In this document: positions 42,583 through 60,262 of the stretch, one piece after another | Layout: each line of letters begins with the position of its first letter | Numbering within the stretch: position 1 is the stretch's first letter | Assembly (NCBI GenBank): GCA_029718625.1 | Contig: CM056376.1 | Location: 94,903,945-94,967,944 of the forward strand | Length of the DNA stretch: 64,000 bases | Origin: Synaphobranchus kaupii | Lineage: Eukaryota; Chordata; Actinopteri; Anguilliformes; Synaphobranchidae | Reading direction: 5' to 3' | The notes under the pieces: model-generated | Seen by the model: only the letters and a program-made list of their open reading frames with translations | Databases searched by the model: none | What the model was told of the DNA's origin: nothing | Position numbers and translations under genes: made by a program

Positions 42583-45500
42583 CGTATGGAGTTATATTTG
42601 TCCCTCCATAGTGTCCTCTCTGGGTGCTCACTAATAACTGTGGCAGGCAGTCTGCTCAGCCTCAGACACTCAGGGAGGTCATCTCACAGGCTGAGATGGA
42701 GATGGAGGGTGAGCAGTAATAATCTCACCTTGCTGTCTCTGTGTTCATAACTCCCCAGGGGGTAAGGAAGGGGGGAAGCAGGGAAGGAGAGAAATGGGGA
42801 GAGAAGGAGAGAGGGAGAGGGAGCCATGGTGACAGCGCTGCAGAAACCAGAATGTTGACCAATGGGGCCGCTCACGAGCAGAAGCTCTGGGTTTTTGTTT
42901 CAGGTGAGATTCCAGTCTCGCTGTGTGCGTGTTTGTTTTTGTATTCATCAGCAGCTGCATGAGATATAGCACATCCCTTCGTGGATAAGGCTGCCACTGA
43001 CTGTGAAGCCATAAAACTCCAGAGTGCACACAGATCAATGGGCACAAATAGCTGTCATCTGAAAAACCAGTTGTGTTTATTTTTTATTTAAAATCTTAAA
43101 ACCTTAATAGCAGCTTAATGAATGTGAAAATGAATATTATCACCAATATTATGATAAGAAAAAATGCTTATTAGTCCCATTAATATAATTACTGAGCTAC
43201 CCTCTAACCTCAATGCTAATCTTAACCCTGCTGCCTCTGAGACAGTTTTCCCAATTCCAGACAGCATGCATTTGGCATTTCCGTTTCACGCTTACATTGT
43301 GCAGAACGTGACTCATTCCTCTATCGATCGAGAAAGTTCTCAGATTCATTTTTTTTTGTCTTCGTTTGATGTCCTGTGCTGTCGGATCCGATGTGGGCCT
43401 GCAGTTCTGAGCTCAGAGAAGACAGCAAGGCCTCCAGCCATTCCTGGCACTCGCTTTCAAGTGGCTGCCAGGTTCGGCCTCTCGTTCCTTACACTCGCTG
43501 ACTCTGTGGGCGGGGTGGCGCTTTGTAAACACACACAAATAAAACTAGATGCGTATGGATTTTTCTCCCATTCTCTGAAGTTCCCACTGCCTGGAGTCTG
43601 CTGATCGATTTCTTTCTCTGGGTGCGAAACTCGATACGGACTCCCCGCTCGCAGATTCCGATATCCGGGCCTGCTCTAGCGACACGTGTGGAGGTGCACC
43701 CTGCTCGTCGGTGGTCAGCTATCGACCGCGCAATCTGGTGAAAGTGTCTCACCTGTCTGTCCATATGTCAGTGAAGTCTGCTGTTAAAAAAAACAAACTG
43801 ACACTGAGCTACCTCAGAATTCTCTGCTGCATATTCCCCTAATAAAAAAAAAAAACATCTAACCAGATTTGTGGAATGCAGTACAGGACTTAACCGGACC
43901 TTTTCAAATATATTCCAACGTCGCCTTTGTGGTTGCGTAACAGCAGGTATTGTTCAAACTTTTCTTTGGAGATATGAGTCAGCTTTAACAGCTTAAAAGT
44001 GAACAAACTGGTCTTTGTGAATTGTTACAATAGTGGAATAACATGACATACATTATTATTTTGCTGGTGATCTTCCATTCCTGCTCCTCACACCTTTTGA
44101 GTAATATCACACACCGTCAGCAAATATAGAAGCGTTTCAGATGTGTGAAAACACAATGGCCCGTTACAACCATGTGTCTCGCAGGTTCTCTTTCCACTTG
44201 TTTTTATTTTATTTTATTTTTTAAATGATATGGCAACCTTCCCATTGAAAACCATGCACACACTTCACATATGTTGGTTCAATGATTTACAGCATGATAG
44301 GGAGGTCTATTCAGCTTCCACAGATGGAGAACTTCTGTTATAAGTGGTTCCCTTTCCACCCCCCCAGATTAATTTCCCTCCATTTCAAGAAGAGTGGACA
44401 GGCTCAGTGGTGGCAGCTGAGATAAATGTGGGAGGGAGAAGACATCTTTAACTGGTTCTGATAACGGTATTGAACCCGCTTGTCAGGATTAAGAACCTTT
44501 CAAAATTTTGTGAGGATCCACTTCAACAACGCATATGTTCTTACTTAATGTGGGTGCATAACCTACGTGTAATTTTCATTGTGTTATCATAATTACTCAT
44601 TAAAAAGAGATTGGATTCAACTTATTTTGTACTTAAAATCACAGCAATTATGTAAAATTGAGATGAGTTTCCATCATGCAAATCAACTAATAGCAGTTCT
44701 GGGTTAAAGTTGAGCTCCCGGTCTCTCTGTTTGTTGCTCACCAGGCTACTGCCTCTTCTCCAGATCATTATGAGCGAGCGATGGGAATTAATATGGAATA
44801 GCCAGGACTGGCCCCATGGAGGTGGGGAGGTGCAAGCTCTGCCACCGCAGGACTGCACAGGTCACAATCTGCTGGAGACTCGCACTGAGTGGGGATAGGG
44901 GGGGGGTTTAGCCAATTAATAACTGATTAGAAGGACAAGACCAGCAGAGCTCGTCCAACAGAGCTCTTTGAGATGCCTGGGTCGTGTTGGACTGCCCTGC
45001 TTGTGTTCCAGATCGTTCACCCCAGGCAGGAAGCCTGTGTCACCCCCCCACCCTGCACCCCCCTTTCCCCCGGACCTCATCCTGCCCGGACCTCATCAAG
45101 AGGCTAAATAATTGATACTCTGCATGACCAACCTGAGACTCTACTGCCTGCTAAAGAAAACTTCTGCCCAGGGCAGATTCACTGTTAGAAAAGCCTCTCC
45201 ATATGCTGTTGTGTTTTTTATTAACGCTGCCTTACTTCTTTAATTCTGTTACCAGGGAGTGTCCAAGCTCCCTCGCTGACTCTAAAACAAACTGGAAAGT
45301 TTCGGCACAAGAGAACTTTGAAAGAAAACTTTGCCTCACCCGACAAACAGTAATTTATGAAATGGCTCTAATGGAATTGAATGGGAAAACATCCCGGGAG
45401 ACACCTTAATGCGGCAGAGAGAGCCCTGGCTGAGGGATGGAGGGTGTTGTGCGCTTGTATTTTGGCCCTGCTTTGACTGGAGACTCATCAGCAGTGTAAT

Positions 45501-47293
45501 CTTCTGGTGGCACATGAAAGAGGACTGCTGCTCCCAGGCAGGCACTCAAAGGACAGCCCGAAATGAATTCCTGCGCTTTCTGATATCTTATTATTTTTTT
45601 TCACATTCCGACAGTGACAGGGGGCCGGCTTTGTGTTTACTTTCCCGTTCTGTTCTAATGTCACAAGATAATGATGTTTGCGTATGCTCAATTGGGTTTT
45701 TGTGTTTCTTTACATTGGGCTATTTTTTTGATTGTCTGACACCATTGGCGTCTCTGAAGTAATATTAATCCACATCTGAAAGGACAAGTTATAGAGAGAC
45801 TTTCAGCATTCGGTTTGTTTTGGAGTTAAAAGTCTAACGCCCATGCAATTAAAAGAAGAATGTTGCTGCTGACACCGGGCTAAGCAACATTGTAAGACCT
45901 TGCAATCACAGCCACTGTTATTCTCTCAGCATACCCAACAGTGACAAGACTGTCAGGAAGACAGCAGAGATGTACAGAGATGAGTTTGAACACCGGGTGA
46001 ATCTGGCTGTTTTCTTCTGCCTTGGTGGACGACTACGCAGCACCCTGCACCACCTGAGCCTGGCGCAGTGGTCAAAGATTACCTCCAAGTACAATACAGT
46101 CACTTAAACCTCAATCACCTCCTCCTTAATTATGTGCCCCAGACCCCTGTTCTGCATTCAATTACCAGGACCTCAGACTGATTTACTATTCAGCAGGAGT
46201 GTACAAGAGCTCATAGTGTCAAGGGTTAGAAAGGTATGTTTTGCGGAACAGCAGATAGACTTTTCTCTTTAGCAGAGTGTGTGTGTGTGTATGTGTGTGT
46301 GTGTGCATGTGTGCGCCTGTCTGTGTCCTCCACAAAATCTTTGCTCTTTCTAGTCTTATCCTGTTTTTGACCAGACTGACCTCTTATTTGGTTGAAGCCA
46401 ATGCAGCGGTTGCAGATCTATAATGCAGATTCCAGCACACAAGAATTTGAAAGAAGAACTGACAGTGCTCAGTTCAATCAGTATTCTACTACATACAGCT
46501 TGATTTGTATATCGTACATAGAACCCTTTTAATTATTTTTTGCTGAGCAAAACTGCTCTTCCAATTTGAAACTGTAATAAAACTCCTCCCATCGAGCATT
46601 TCTCCGCCATGTCATAGACCAAGTAGACAATGGCTTTGTAATGAACAATGGGAACAGTTGCATACACTGTCTATCAAGATTTTAATTCGTAAAGATGAAG
46701 ACAAGGGGCAGAGAGCATGCGTTAATGCACATGTCATTTTGGTAACACTGGAGCAGGTTTCCTCTTGCCCACATCATCATGGGTAATTTGCTAAAAGCGT
46801 AGGAGTGCTCTCTTGTCAAGCATTGTACCCTGGTTGTTTGTATCGTCTGCTGATGGTAAAATGACAGTTATGAAATGCCAATACAAAGGACCTGCCTTTT
46901 CCACATGCGTGTATTCTTTTTGCATAACATTCATAGCATTCTGCACCTTGTACAGCCATGTTCCATCAGATAAAAAAAAAAAAAATTCTATTCCAGATCC
47001 TCCTTCGCTATCACTTTGAGTGCACAGTTAGTCAAAACTATTGAAAAACTTTGAGTTATTTCTCGGTGGCACATTGCCAGGGAGTCCCACTGCTACAGAT
47101 TAATGGTGTGCAATGCTCTGACAGAGCGGAGGAATTTGGAACTCCTCCTGTGTCCTAATTGCTCCTGACTAATCGCTCGTGCCCACGTGTCATCTCCTGG
47201 CCGCGGGTCCTGCTGCGACCCGTCCCACCGGCCACGCCCCCACCTCCGTGGCTGTCCATCACTGATTAAGTGGATGTGAAACACAGCCTCGTA

Positions 47294-47587
47294 CAACTCA
47301 CCACCACAGCACAATAACACACTGGGACCCCTCTACGGTCTCCAACTCACCACCACAGCACAATAACACACTGGGACCCCTCTACGGTCTCCAACTCACC
47401 ACCACAGCACAATAACACACTGGGACCCCTCTACGGTCTCCAACTCACCACCACAGCACAATAACACACTGGGACCCCTCTACGGTCTCCAACTCACCAC
47501 CACAGCACAATAACACACTGGGACCCCTCTACGGTCTCCAACTCACCACCACAGCACAATAACACACTGGGACCCCTCTACGGTCTC
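47294..47587. repeat. Six identical 49-bp tandem repeats
   Basis: Unit starts CAACTCACCACCACAGCACA and ends CCTCTACGGTCTC. Copies begin at 47294, 47343, 47392, 47441, 47490 and 47539 and fill exactly 294 bp. I see no difference between copies, so the expansion is very recent or is being homogenised. Confidence 0.95.
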
Positions 47588-48922
<1,335 letters not shown>

Positions 48923-48936
48923 AAAAGTCATTGCAG

Positions 48937-49315
48937 GGATGCCGTGGAGGTGTAGCGGTAAAAGCGCACTTTCAGTCTGTGCAGTTGCGCCCCGAGGATT
49001 GGGGGTTCGATTGCCCGGTCCTGCCAGATCCAAGTATGGCCGGTGCCTTGAGGGAGTGGCAGTTGGCGCCTGTTCCCAGGGTGGGGGGAGGGACTCGGAG
49101 AGAATTGTCGCGCATAAGACGGCCCTGGGCGAGTTGGAATCAAGGTCAGGAGCTTGAGGAGTGACGCCCTGAAGAGGACGTGGCGCCCTCTTTCCTACTA
49201 CCGGCTGACTGGGTTGTAATGACGATTCTCCAGCGGTTGCTACATGAGGGAAATTGAAGTACATAGGGTCCAATTGGCTAACAAAATTGGGAGAAAAAGG
49301 GAAAAATTGGAAAAG
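48937..49315 (+). mobile_element. tRNA-derived SINE with target-site duplications
   Basis: A 379-bp element. The head GGATGCCGTGGAGGTGTAGCGGTAAAAGCGC has an A-box-like GTAGCGGTAAAAGCG, and GGTTCGATTGC at about 49005-49015 is a B box. Together they make a pol III promoter in a tRNA-like head. An unrelated body follows, and the tail is rich in GGGAGAAAAAGGGAAAAATTG. It is flanked by AAAAGTCATTGCAG at 48923-48936 and 49316-49329, a 14-bp perfect duplication. The tRNA-like part does not fold as a good cloverleaf, so it is not a functional tRNA gene. The TSD shows LINE-mediated insertion. Confidence 0.88.
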
Positions 49316-49329
49316 AAAAGTCATTGCAG

Positions 49330-52300
49330 ACTGCAAAGAATATGATTTTATTCAAAAACAGCATAAAAAAAGAAAATAAGTGGCCAAATGTAGGTTGCAC
49401 AAAAAAGAAAGAAAGAAAAAAATGAACAAAAGTCAGACAATTTCATCAGTGCTTACAGAGTCAGAATCTTTCTGAAGTATATAAAGGACACTCATAATTA
49501 TCACGCATTATGTACACTTGTTCAGCAGTGCAGGTCAGTCATAAAAGGACACTCAGCTGTGCATAATGACACAATGAATGAATACAGATGGCCATTAGGT
49601 GGAGAGATCCAAGGTTGTATATACTGTATAATAGACGAGGAAAAAACAATAACCATAAGGATATTTAAAAAATTGACAATCAGTTTTATAAGTGTTATAT
49701 GCATTTCCAGGTAAGTACTGTAGGCTATGTGTAGTCTAGCTGTCATGCGTGTGTGTTTATGCACGTATAAGAGGGAAAACACAGCCCCAAAGGAGAAGGA
49801 AAAAGCAGAGTGTAGATGAGTTCAGATGCACATCCCCATAATAACAGTAATGGGAAAAAGAAAGATAGGCTACTTAACCATAAGAATGCATGTTAGCTAA
49901 AGGCAGCATACCAGATTAAGTATTTCATTAAGACCATATGGATAAACAGTCTTTAAATAGAAAATCCATATTCTTTTGCAATGTAAAAGTCAGTGTTCTA
50001 TATTAGTGAGGATAAGTAGTAAGGGTAATGCCATGGAAATCCCCTGAAAGGATTGCAGGGTGCGGTGCTTCCTGTAAATGTTTAGCCACAGGAGATTTCA
50101 TATCGGTTCTATAATTTGCACTTCCGTGTTTGTTCATTTTAAAAGAAAGTTGGCGCCTGGTCTTCCCCTTCACTAGTCCAACAAAGAGGATAAATGATAG
50201 TAGTGGATCTTCATGAAATGAAACATTTTAAACCATGTATTTTAAACTATGTATTGTGTTTTTCTTTTGGAGAAGCCAGCGAATGTGTTTATGTTCTTAA
50301 AAATTCTGACACGTCTGCATGAAAGACACCCCTGAGGGCTACCTTGGACACTTTCGCACACCTCGTAAGGAGGATGCTGGAGCCAGTGAAGTATAGGGAG
50401 GCTGGCCTTATGAGCAAAGCTTCCCGATGGTTGAAACTGGTAGAGAAACTCAGCAGAGTGGCATCCTCCTCACTGCCCACACAATTGATCCGATCCAGAG
50501 CCCAGTTCCAGAGTGCCTCTTCAGGTTATTAGCTGCATCTCATACCCACTGACACCAGCTCAGTTTGGCCTGGGCCTAGTCGCTCAGTGGCTGCCCTGGT
50601 TCCCCCCGTACGCACAGTTACAGCAGTCAGGCCTTGTGTCTCCCACTCCATCTTCCCTTCTAAACCCTGCTTAATATTCCCACCATGGTTTTCCCCAGGA
50701 CACATTCATTCAGCGGCATTTCTTTAATAACTAATGATTAGCTTCCCAATGACTTTATAATCTCTCTCTCCCGGCTGGACCCGCGCCTCCCGAACCGCCG
50801 CCATCAGACCCACGCTAATGTGGCTCGGGTCTCCACCTCCATCCTCCAATGCAAATTGTGCCATAAAAAGGCATTTCAGGGCCGGCCACGTTCCCTGCTT
50901 TCTTACCCCCCCACCTATCTGTACACATTTGCGTGGCGTCACATGCAATCAACCAACCAAGGTGATGAGTGCTGAGATGCAGATGATGATTATAATAATG
51001 AAACTGCAATATGGAGGCTTTGGTATAATAATATTATCACCCCCACAGGTGAAAACCAACAAGTGCAAGAGTATGATAATGGCTAAACAAAAACAACAGT
51101 AAAGGATATAACATGCAAGGCTTGTAAAAATATTACCAGTATGAACTATGAACACATAAGGAGGAATATTTCCAAAACCGATTTGTACACAGCCACAAAT
51201 TGCACAGGCTTTTTGGAAATTAGTTGGGGAAACGTGAATTTGAGAATGCTTGTGTTTTATATAATGTGCTGCTTTGTGATACATAGAAAAAAGTTGAAGA
51301 AGAGCTGTGCCAGTGCAAAATTAAATTCAGTGTAACAATCTGCTTAAGAGAGCACCCGGAGATGACAGAAAATAACAAATGACCAAAGTTTATCCTACGT
51401 AATGATGTATTGATTGAGAAATTTAAATGAATAGCTCTTGTCTAAAGATAAAGATGCAGAGAGCGAATGAAAAATTGATGTGATTTTCATAAATCAGATA
51501 TCTCTAATAATTTCCAAAGCCCTGAGTTTTCCCTGGACATTTCAGAAGCTCCTGGGATACACTATCAGAATATCTGCTTTTAATCTTTGCCTATTTCTGT
51601 CCCCACCTCTCATTTTCTCCCTCTGTGAAGGAGAGAGATGCTTCACACAACGACTATCAGGCTTATGAAGCAGGGAGGGGAAATTTATCTTTCCTCCTAC
51701 CACTTGCATGAAAAGTCAACTTAGTCATCATCTACTTATCTCAAGGTTCAGCCATCTCATCTGCCGCAAGCTCAGCTCAAATGCCACTGTAATTTGTTTG
51801 TGCATTTTTAAAAAATGCAGATAGCGGAGATGCAGTCTGAAATTCTCAGATTTTATTGAGGGGAATTTGAGGGGGGTGGGTGGGGGACCAGGTTGCCTCG
51901 CATTTAGAGGGTTGCCAAGTGCTGAAGGATCCTCTCTGCTCCCTCCCATTCTCTCACTCCTTTGATTTCATACCCAAAAACAGTCATTTTTATCCCATCA
52001 AAATTTGCAGTCACGGACAGGATAACAGACTTCCGGTAATCTGGTTTGATTTTCTTACAGATTCTGACCATTTAGTTCTGATTCTTTGTGATGTCCTGTG
52101 GATTCTAATCTGGTGATTTTTAACTTGAAATACCGTAGCGATCATGCATTAAGTGGTACGCAAACTGCCGTAAAGCATGAGCGGGTTCCGTTTTTATCCC
52201 CTTTCAGGCTGTCATATGCAAATCACAGTGCCAAACTCTAGCTAGCTAGCTACTGGCTAGCAAACCAACCAAACACAAACACAAACACAAACAACCCGAA

Positions 52301-52742
52301 CATGACAGGGCTACTTCCATGCTAACCACAGCTACAATACTTTTGCAAACTAGCTTTGAGATCTGTACAGCATACAGACAAGCAAACAAGCAAGCTTTAA
52401 AATGCTTATCTTTGTACCTGTTTTCTGCATCCTCCTTTAGAAAGTTCCTCTGAAAAGTTCTTGTCAATAATTAAAAATTTGCATTCCTTCCTAAAGGAAT
52501 AATTTGTCATACAGTACATTACAGAAAAGTAAAGCATTAGTTGATTAGTTGAGTCTTGGGATGTAAATGTGGTATACCTATTCTTCATGGCATAGGCTAC
52601 ATAACCGTTTCTAACATATTGTGACCTTATAAGGGTAAGGTTATAATCATCCTTCAGTAGACATCAAGTGTCACTTTAAGTATAAGTAGGCTACCAGTTC
52701 ATTACTGTTCAGAGGTCAAAATTATGATAACATACACAGTGA
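49330..52742. other. Intergenic, no gene recognised
   Basis: Mostly unique AT-rich sequence. The part around 50690-51000 has TAATGATTAG-like homeobox core sites and an evenly mixed composition and could be regulatory. Nothing else recognised. Confidence 0.45.
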
Positions 52743-52779
52743 GCGACCAACAGGGCCGTCTTTTGGGGGGGGGGAAACC

Positions 52780-53553
52780 GGTGTGACCGCCTCAGGCCCG
52801 CACTTAACAGGGCCCCGCCCGGTGTGACCGCCTCAGGCCCGCACTTAACAGGGCCCCGCCCGGTGTGACCGCCTCAGGCCCGCACTTAACAGGGCCCCGC
52901 CCGGTGTGACCGCCTCAGGCCCGCACTTAACAGGGCCCCGCCCGGTGTGACCGCCTCAGGCCTGCACTTAACAGGGCCCCGCCCGGTGTGACCGCCTCAG
53001 GCCCGCACTTAACAGGGCCCCGCCCGGTGTGACCGCCTCAGGCCCGCACTTAACAGGGCCCCGCCCGGTGTGACCGCCTCAGGCCTGCACTTAACAGGGC
53101 TCGCCCGGTGTGACCGCCTCAGGCCTGCACTTAACAGGGCCCGCCCGGTGTGACCGCCTCAGGCCCGCACTTAACAGGGCTCGCCCGGTGTGACCGCCTC
53201 AGGCCTGCACTTAACAGGGCCCCGCCCGGTGTGACCGCCTCAGGCCCGCACTTAACAGGGCCCCGCCCGGTGTGACCGCCTCAGGCCTGCACTTAACAGG
53301 GCCCCGCCCGGTGTGACCGCCTCAGGCCTGCACTTAACAGGGCCCCGCCCGGTGTGACCGCCTCAGGCCCGCACTTAACAGCGCCCCGCCCGGTGTGACC
53401 GCCTCAGGCCCGCACTTAACAGGGCCCCGCGGTGAGAGGGGAAACCGGTGCGACCGCCTCAGGCCCGCACTTAACAGGGCCCCGCGGTGAGAGGGGAAAC
53501 CGGTGCGACCGCCTCAGGCCCGCACTTAACAGGGCCCCGCGGTGAGAGAGGAA
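52780..53553. repeat. CpG-rich 41-bp minisatellite, about 18 copies
   Basis: Unit GGTGTGACCGCCTCAGGCCC then GCACTTAACAGGGCCCCGCCC. Copies begin at 52780, 52821, 52862 and so on, every 40-41 bp, to 53392. The last two units (about 53447 and 53502) are longer (55 bp) and include GGTGAGAGGGGAAACC, which matches the sequence next to the element's left tip. So the longer unit is probably ancestral and the 41-mer a deletion derivative that expanded. Confidence 0.94.
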
Positions 53554-54042
53554 ATTAATTTAAATAACAACCATTTCTTTCTTCTTTTTTAAAATAAAAT
53601 AATATTTATGTAAAATAGCCTATACTGTATCTTCGTGAAGCACACCCAGACACACAGAAATACATTTAGCCTAAATGATGTTTTGGAAAGTTGACGTTAT
53701 GTGGGAAGTAGCTATAGGCTTACGTCCCTACGCTGCATAGCTACGTGCAGCTATGATATTTTCAAGTTCGGGTGGCAACTGGCGAAGTGGCAAGCTCAAA
53801 CAGCAGAGACCGAGACAAATTCTGAATGTAGCCTATGCTACAGCTTGGGAGCATGAAAAAGAAAAGAGATTAATTAAATGTAAAATTTAAAGGTTCCTTG
53901 GATAGATTCGTAAAGAAAAACGTGGAGGAGGAAGAGCAGGTCAACGCCGCTGAGGCAAGTGCTGTTTTTCGACTGCCCTCGTGCCCTGCAGATTTCAACT
54001 CCCCTTCATGTGAATGCGCTCAAGCTAACATTACACAAAATG

Positions 54043-54683
54043 CACTTTGCTTTTCTTTTGCCCAATTTCTCCAGTTAACGATAATACTGTGGATTGTGGT
54101 ACAACCATAGCTATAAACCACAAATTGTAGATTGTCCTATTGATTGTGGTGGAGAAAAAAATTATTGCAAAGAGTCACGATGTTGAGCACTATCTTTTTC
54201 ATTGTAAAGAGAGGCAAAAGGCAGGCAGAGGGTGGGATGTCATTCAAGTGTCATGAAGCGAAGTGCAACGTCTGACACTGCAACACAAGAAAATTACTCT
54301 GCAATGTTAACACGTCGAACAGATATGTCTTCACAAACATTGTCATAAACGTAGGCCTGCTACAATGGGAATAATGATTAGAATCATCCGGAGAAATATG
54401 CGTGAAAAAATGCTGAATCAAATTCTGGTAGGTGCGACTTGCTGCGATGTATCTCTTAATATGCTGTCAGTATTTATAAACTTTTATTTATATATCCCAC
54501 CCTCTTCCTGCTTTTAACCTCTCTTAACAATGAAAACGCTAGGGGTCAACATCGTGAACTTTTGCAATTATTTTATGGTCTACCTCAATCAATAGAACAA
54601 TCTACAATTCATGGTAGATTAGCTATGATCGTACCACAACCCACAGTATTATTGTTATAATTGGAGAAATTAAGAAAAAGTGT
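54043..54683. repeat. Large imperfect inverted repeat (about 195-bp arms)
   Basis: The left arm 54043-54240 is matched in reverse by 54492-54683. Shared runs include AATACTGTGG, GTAGATTGT, CTATTGATTG, TCACGATGTTGA and AGAGGGTGGGAT. The spacer is about 250 bp. It could be a nested foldback MITE in the hAT-like element or a rearranged part of it. Confidence 0.75.
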
Positions 54684-54931
54684 GGCGAGTTGTTTTTGTT
54701 AATTACAATATTTCACTTCAAGGGCAGTGTAATGGCATAGCCTACTAATTTTTCAATTGGTTGGTTGTATATAGTTGGTTTGTGTGATGTCATAGCCTGT
54801 AAATCCTACGTTCATAGTTATATAATAGATACTATTTAAACCTATGACAGGTTAGCTATGATGTCATTGCGTTAACAGCTGGACCCCGAGTAGGTTGACT
54901 CGCCTACCCTTGAGACGGCCCTGGTGACCAA

Positions 54932-59046
<4,115 letters not shown>

Positions 59047-59432
59047 ACTGCAACTCAATATATAAGGAATACACACAAGGTGAAGAGGTTTAGTTGTTCA
59101 ATAAAACATTAGAATAGGGAAATAGCGACTTTGACCATGGTATGATAGTTGGTGCCAAATGTGGTGGTTCCAGCATCTCAGAAACAGCTGCCCTACTTTG
59201 ATTTTTTATGCAGGCTCAGTCTCTAGAGTTTATGGAGAATAGTGCAATAAACAACAAAAAAAAACATTCAGTGAGCAGCAGTTCTGCGAGCAAAAGCACC
59301 TTGTTAAAGAGAGAGGTCAACGGGGAATGGGCAGACTTGTTCAAGCTGAGAGAAAGGCCACAAATGCTTAAATAACAGATGTTCACAATGGTGGCATGCA
59401 GAAGGGCGTCTCTGAACACACAGTGCATTCAA

Positions 59433-59579
59433 CCTTGAAGTGGATGGGCTACAACAGCAGAAGAACACACAACGCATCTAACCTTGAAGTGGATGGGCTA
59501 CAACAGCAGAAGAACACACAACGCATCTAACCTTGAAGTGGATGGGCTACAACAGCAGAAGAACACAGAAAGTTCCACT
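59433..59579. repeat. 49-bp triplication inside the Tc1-like remnant
   Basis: CCTTGAAGTGGATGGGCTAC begins at 59433, 59482 and 59531. Each unit continues AACAGCAGAAGAACACA; the first two then share CACAACGCATCTAA. It arose after the transposon inserted and disrupts its frame. Confidence 0.9.
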
Positions 59580-59737
59580 CCTGTCAGCTATGAACAGGAC
59601 GATGAGGCCACAGTGGGCATGTGATCAAAAACTGGAGAAATTAACATTGTAAAGATGTTGCCTGGTCTGATGACTCTCGATTTAGGTTGTGACATGCAGA
59701 TGGTAGGGTCAGAATTTGACGTAAACAGCATGAATCC

Positions 59738-60085
59738 ATGGATCCTTCCTGCCTTGTGACAACGGTGCAGAATGGTGGTGGCGGTGTAATGGTGTGGGGA
59801 ATGTTTTCTTGGCGAACATTAGGCCCCATCATACCATTTGAGCTTCATTTGAATGCCACAGCATACCAAAGCATTGTTGATGACCATGTGCATCCCTTTA
59901 TGGCCACGAACTACCTGTACCCTTTTTCAAATGGATACTTCCAGCAGGATAATGAGCCATGTCACAAAGCACGCATCATATCAAGCTGGTTCCATGAACA
60001 TGACAGTGACGTAATTTTACTCCAATGGCCTGCACAGTCCCCAGATCTCAATCCAATAGGGCACCTTTGGGATGAGGTGGAATGA
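59738..60085 (+). pseudogene. Tc1-like transposase catalytic-core fragment
   Basis: It encodes the C-terminal half: GGGGVMVWGMFSWRTLGP, GYFQQDNEPCHKARIISSWF and QWPAQSPDLNPIGHLWDEVE, then a stop. The second catalytic D is present (QQDNEPCH). The catalytic Glu is replaced by Gly (NPIGHLW for the usual NPIEHLW). The upstream part around 59660-59690 reads AWSDDSRFRL followed by a stop. It is inactive. Confidence 0.85.
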
Positions 60086-60262
60086 GAGGTTCACAGCCTG
60101 AATGTGCCAAAAAATACAGGGACTATGTGATGCTATCGAGTCAGCTTGGACCAAAATTCCTAAGGAATGTTTCCAGCACCTTGTTGAATCCATGCCATGA
60201 GGAATTCAGGTTGTTCTGGAGGCAAAAAGGTCTTACCGCATACTAGATAGGTGTGCCTAATA

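Larger units (their letters stand above)
41450..47293. other. Intergenic, mostly unique sequence
   Basis: It contains a G18 run at 41866-41883, a GT/GC microsatellite at 42525-42582 and a GT run at about 46276-46316. Long stretches (about 43200-43760, 44700-46150) are non-repetitive with balanced base composition and could include conserved non-coding elements, but no exon is convincing. Confidence 0.5.
52751..54923. mobile_element. hAT-type element remnant with internal minisatellite
   Basis: The left end CAGGGCCGTCTTTTGGGG and the reversed right end CAGGGCCGTCTCAAGGG form short terminal inverted repeats with the CAGGG start usual for hAT elements. Flanks are GCGACCAA (52743-52750) and GTGACCAA (54924-54931): an 8-bp target duplication with one CpG-to-TpG difference. 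Inside are an 18-copy 41-bp repeat, a short frame around 53903-53970 reading SLDRFVKKNVEEEEQVNAAE (reminiscent of hAT transposase N-termini, weak evidence), and a large inverted repeat. No intact transposase. Confidence 0.7.
59047..60262 (+). mobile_element. Decayed Tc1-like transposon (second family)
   Basis: Collinear with a common fish Tc1-like element: an N-terminal region with CATCTCAGAAACAGCTG, CAGTGAGCAGCAGTTCTG and TCTCTGAACACACAGTGCAT; a catalytic core; and a 3' end reading GGTGTGCCTAATAAAGT. The left terminus is not recognisable and the reading frame is broken many times. It also contains a 49-bp internal triplication. Confidence 0.8.

Noticed and set aside
48937..49015. tRNA gene
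   Set aside because: It has A- and B-box-like motifs but no good acceptor or anticodon stem, and it is the head of a SINE with its own target duplications.
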